A DNA stretch of 64,000 bases from NCBI GenBank assembly GCA_965249185.1, contig CBDFLS010000002.1, positions 186,001 through 250,000 of the forward strand, in the 5' to 3' direction. Both the position numbers and the translations under genes were made by a program. Positions 61,301 through 64,000 of the stretch are shown here, piece by piece. How positions within the stretch are numbered: position 1 is the stretch's first letter; each line of letters opens with the position of its first letter. Origin of the DNA: CBDFLS01 sp965249185 (lineage in GTDB: Bacteria > Chloroflexota > Dehalococcoidia > Lucifugimonadales > Australimonadaceae). The notes beneath the pieces are model-generated. The model saw only the letters and a program-made list of their open reading frames with translations, did no database searches and was not told the DNA's origin.

Positions 61301-63726
61301 CAACGCTCCTCCTGGGCCCTGAGAACTGCGCCGGTCTCCCGTTGCAGCCGGTCCACGAGGGCCGCGACCACGCCGTTGATCTCCTCGGCGCCCAGCGTGC
61401 CCGTGGCCGATTGCAGCTCCAGCCGGTACGCCAGCGACTTCTTCCCTGCTGGGAGGGGAGCGCCGGCGTACAGGTCGAACAGGACCGCTCTGGTCACCAG
61501 TGGATGTTCCTCCAATATCTCCTGGAGCCCGCCCGCGGGCGTAGACTCGTCGACGAGGATGGCCAGGTCCCGGTCCGCGGTGGGAAAGCGGGAGAAGGGC
61601 TGATAGGAGTGGCGCTCCGCTGGTAGCTGGGGCAGCAGCAAGCCCAGGTCCAGCTCGAAGCAGGCCACCACCGGAACGTCCAGATCGAAACGCTCCTTGG
61701 CGGCGGGGTGCAGCTCGCCTACCACGCCCACGGGGTGACCGTTCGCCAGCACCCGCGCCGTGCGGCCCGGATGGAACATTTCGTCCTCCGCCAGTTCGAA
61801 AACGGGGCTGGTCCCCAGCCGCTCCAGGAGCGTTTGCACCGTAGCCTTGGCATCGTAGAAATCGAGGGGCCCGGCGCTCCGGCCCCACAGCGGAACGCTG
61901 CGGCGGCCAGCCAAAGCGCCAATGGCCATCTCGCGCTCCTCGGGAAGGTCCCCGGGCCGGCGCACATAGACACGTCCCACCTCGAAGATGCGGAGGCCGT
62001 CCGGCGCATGCCGAAGCCCAGCGGACAGGGTCTTTAGCAGGCTTCCGCGAAGGGTGGTGCGCAGGTACTCCTGCTCGCGGCTCATGGGATTGGCGAGCCG
62101 CAGGGGCTCAGGGCTGCCGGGGCCGAGGGCTTGGGCGTGGTCAAGAGTCGCATGACTCACGAGGCTGTAGGAGATGGTCTCCTGAAGTCCGGCCGCCACC
62201 AGGAGCGCCTTCACCCGCTCCCGGAGGGCCCTTTCCGGCTGGGGAATGTGGCTGGGCACGACGCCCCGGAGGGGCTCGCTGGGCACCAAGTCGTAGCCGG
62301 TGATACGCGCGACCTCCTCCACCACATCGTCCTCCAGGCCGACATCGCTTCGCCAGTAGGGCGGCGTCACGCTGAGCGCCTCCGGCGAACCGGCGTCGGG
62401 CTCACACCGGAAGCCGAGGGAGGTGAGCACCTCCACAACCCGGTCGTGGGGGAAGTCGACGCCGAGGCTCTGCCGCAGCCTCCCATGGGTAAAGCGGATG
62501 GGCTGGGGCTCGGCGGAGCCGGGGAAGAGATCGGCCACGCCCCGGGCCGCCCGGCCGCCGGCGGTCTCCAGGACTAGGGCCGTGGCCCGGCGCACCGCCC
62601 GCATCGCCATCTCCGGGTGCAGCCCCTTCTCGAAGCGTATGGATGCCTCCGACCGGAGCCGCAGCGCCGCCGCCGTGCGCCTCGTGTTGGTCGCGTCGAA
62701 GGTGGCCGACTCCAGGAGCACGTCGGTGGTGGCGTCGGTCATGGCGCTGTTGGCGGCGCCCATGACTCCGGCCAGGCCGATGGCCCGCTCCGGGTCCGCG
62801 ATGAGCAGCATGGGGGGACGCAGCGCGTGCTCCTCTTCGTCCAGGGCCAAGAGCCGCTCTCCCTCGTTCGCTACCCGTACCACCACGGTGGACTGGCGGA
62901 CCTCGGACAGGTCGAAGGCGTGGAGGGGCTGGCCGTATTCCAGCATCACGTAGTTGGTGACATCCACCACGTTGTTGATGGGCCGCAGCCCCGCCGCCTT
63001 GAGCCGCCGCTGCATCCACGAGGGCGAAGGGCCGACGCGCAGCCCCTGGACGACGGTGGCGGTGTACCGGCGGCACAGCTCCGGGTCGTCGATGCGGATG
63101 GAGGCGAGCTCGCCGACCTCCGGCCCCTCCTGCGGGTACTCCAGCGAAGGCTCGATGACCACGGCGCCGGTGAGCGCCGCCACCTCGTGGGCGACACCGA
63201 GCACCGACAGCAAATCGCCACGGTTGGCCGTCACCTCCAGCTCGAAGAGGTCATCGGAGCCGAGGTAGCCGGCGAGGGGCTGGCCGGCTGGCGCGTCCTG
63301 GGGAAGCTCCAGGATGACGCTGTGGTCATCGCCCAGGCCCAACTCGCGCTCCGAGCAGGCCATGCCCTCCGACACGACGCCCCGGATGGTGGCGGCCGTG
63401 AGCACCGAGCGCTCGCCGGTACGCGGGTCGATGAGCGTTGCGCCGACGCGGGCGAAGGCTACTTTCTGGCCCTCGGCCACGTTAGGGGCGCCGCACACCA
63501 CGGTCAGCACCTCGTTGCCCAGGTCCACGGTGGCCAGTCTGAGGCGGTCGGCGTTGGGGTGAGGCCCCACCTCCACCACGCGGCCCACGAACACGTTGTC
63601 CCACCCGGCGCCGGCGCCCGGAACGTAGGTGGCCTCCAGGCCAGCCATGGTCAGCCGGTGGGCAAGCTCAACCGGGGGCGGCTCCAGCGGGACGTACTCG
63701 CGGAGCCAGGAGAGGGGGACCTTCAT
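61300..63726 (-). CDS. pheT: Phenylalanine-tRNA ligase beta subunit
   Basis: 808 residues, standard length. KVPLSWLREYVPLEPPPVEL starts the N-terminal module; the tRNA-binding EMAP-like domain has VGRVVEVGPHPNADRLRLAT. The B3/B4 editing region has AFDLSEVRQSTVVVRVANEG and MGAANSAMTDATTDVLLESA. The C-terminal ferredoxin-like anticodon-binding domain has YQPFSRFPTADRDLAILVDE. No good ribosome-binding site precedes the ATG. pheS lies upstream and moeA is coupled downstream. Confidence 0.97.
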   Translation of the reverse strand: MKVPLSWLREYVPLEPPPVELAHRLTMAGLEATYVPGAGAGWDNVFVGRVVEVGPHPNADRLRLATVDLGNEVLTVVCGAPNVAEGQKVAFARVGATLIDPRTGERSVLTAATIRGVVSEGMACSERELGLGDDHSVILELPQDAPAGQPLAGYLGSDDLFELEVTANRGDLLSVLGVAHEVAALTGAVVIEPSLEYPQEGPEVGELASIRIDDPELCRRYTATVVQGLRVGPSPSWMQRRLKAAGLRPINNVVDVTNYVMLEYGQPLHAFDLSEVRQSTVVVRVANEGERLLALDEEEHALRPPMLLIADPERAIGLAGVMGAANSAMTDATTDVLLESATFDATNTRRTAAALRLRSEASIRFEKGLHPEMAMRAVRRATALVLETAGGRAARGVADLFPGSAEPQPIRFTHGRLRQSLGVDFPHDRVVEVLTSLGFRCEPDAGSPEALSVTPPYWRSDVGLEDDVVEEVARITGYDLVPSEPLRGVVPSHIPQPERALRERVKALLVAAGLQETISYSLVSHATLDHAQALGPGSPEPLRLANPMSREQEYLRTTLRGSLLKTLSAGLRHAPDGLRIFEVGRVYVRRPGDLPEEREMAIGALAGRRSVPLWGRSAGPLDFYDAKATVQTLLERLGTSPVFELAEDEMFHPGRTARVLANGHPVGVVGELHPAAKERFDLDVPVVACFELDLGLLLPQLPAERHSYQPFSRFPTADRDLAILVDESTPAGGLQEILEEHPLVTRAVLFDLYAGAPLPAGKKSLAYRLELQSATGTLGAEEINGVVAALVDRLQRETGAVLRAQEER

Positions 63727-63790
63727 AGGGGCGTCACGAGTGCAAGGGGAATCGGTAGCTCATGGACGGCGGCTTGCCCAGTATAGCAGA

Positions 63791-63828
63791 CCAGGGTGCA
63801 ATCCTGGACCCAGCAGGGTGCGACCCTT
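63791..63828. repeat. Palindromic repeat, family B (pheS-pheT gap)
   Basis: CCAGGGTGCAATCCTGG followed by ACCC and GCAGGGTGCGACCCT, the same core as 18666-18681. Confidence 0.7.
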
Positions 63829-63853
63829 CCCTTCGACTGCGCTCAGGGTGAGC
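63829..63853. repeat. REP-like element, family C (pheS-pheT gap)
   Basis: CCTTCGACTGCGCTCAGGGT followed by GAGC, the complement of the block at 12099-12122 with few differences. It lies directly after the family B repeat. Confidence 0.75.
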
Positions 63854-63880
63854 GGTTGAGGGGAGGCCGAGCACGGTTTC

Positions 63881-64000
63881 CTACGCGAACTGGCGGAGGA
63901 AGCGGATGTCGTTGCCGTAGAAGAGGCGGATGTCGTCGATGCCGTACTTGAGCATGGCGATGCGCTCCGGCCCCATGCCGAAGGCGAAGCCGGTGTAGAC
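63881..64000 (-). CDS. pheS: Phenylalanine-tRNA ligase alpha subunit, C-terminal end (partial)
   Basis: Only the last 39 residues are in the window: GFAFGMGPERIAMLKYGIDD, then IRLFYGNDIRFLRQFA and a TAG stop at 63883-63881. GMGPERIAMLKYGI is motif 3 of the class II catalytic domain, and the ending is that of PheS. The gene enters from the right edge and precedes pheT by 154 nt, a gap filled with palindromic repeats. Confidence 0.95.
   Translation of the reverse strand, partial: VYTGFAFGMGPERIAMLKYGIDDIRLFYGNDIRFLRQFA

Overview
The window is a gene-dense, high-GC bacterial chromosome segment. It carries only core and lightly accessory genes: no tRNA or rRNA gene, no complete insertion sequence, no prophage and no CRISPR array. 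Gene content suggests Chloroflexota, perhaps a Dehalococcoidia/SAR202-like lineage. That is inference from family resemblance, held at moderate confidence. Supporting features are a GuaB3-type IMP dehydrogenase, a DUF951 protein, a hypoxanthine phosphoribosyltransferase fused to a nuclease-like domain, a PyrR-attenuated pyr operon, HrcA/CIRCE control and diderm-free lipoproteins. Haem A synthase and haem O synthase point to an aerobic respirer with a haem-copper oxidase.

Layout. 1-7.2 kb: the N-terminal part of a large secreted Ig-like surface protein, rho, pyrG and an amidohydrolase, all on the minus strand. 7.2-11.8 kb (minus): a pantothenate cluster (S58 peptidase, DUF2520 protein, panB, panC, PAC2 protein) with overlapping start/stop codons. 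12.2-16.9 kb: guaB3 diverges from hrcA-dnaJ-prmA, with a CIRCE-like operator before hrcA. 16.9-24.6 kb (minus): a DM13 protein, gpsA, thrS, and a three-subunit molybdenum hydroxylase in the order FAD-FeS-Mo; a VWA protein diverges from it. 27.0-27.9 kb: a frameshifted, lower-GC PD-(D/E)XK-like gene. 28.1-37.6 kb: promoter, PyrR attenuator and the operon pyrR-pyrB-pyrC-carA-[relay ORF]-carB-hpt fusion, whose genes are joined by overlapping stop/start codons. 37.6-39.0 kb (minus): sfsA and an endonuclease III-like glycosylase. 39.2-42.4 kb: pyrF, a DUF951 gene, a COX2-hairpin-like membrane protein, ctaA and ctaB. 42.6-51.4 kb: a TetR regulator convergent with rpoBC. 51.7-55.0 kb (minus): an aquaporin and two thioredoxin-fold lipoproteins. 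55.1-59.4 kb: argF-der-plsY and infC-rpmI-rplT. 59.4-64 kb (minus): an orphan protein, moeA, pheT and the C-terminal end of pheS.

How the genes work together. De novo pyrimidine synthesis dominates: carAB, pyrB, pyrC, pyrF and pyrG are present, while pyrD and pyrE are not. The main operon is preceded by a readable attenuator in which a PyrR-binding hairpin, an antiterminator and a terminator are mutually exclusive. MoeA supplies molybdenum cofactor of the kind the molybdenum hydroxylase needs. CtaA and CtaB convert haem B to haem O and haem A for cytochrome oxidase.

The most unusual structure is at the carA/carB junction. The first 68 bases spanning the carB start are duplicated exactly around a 192-base insert of REP-like sequence. 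The original carB ATG now opens an 87-codon relay ORF that ends in an ATGA overlap on the surviving carB start. Several families of short palindromic repeats occupy most of the longer intergenic gaps, and short tandem duplications sit beside several gene ends.
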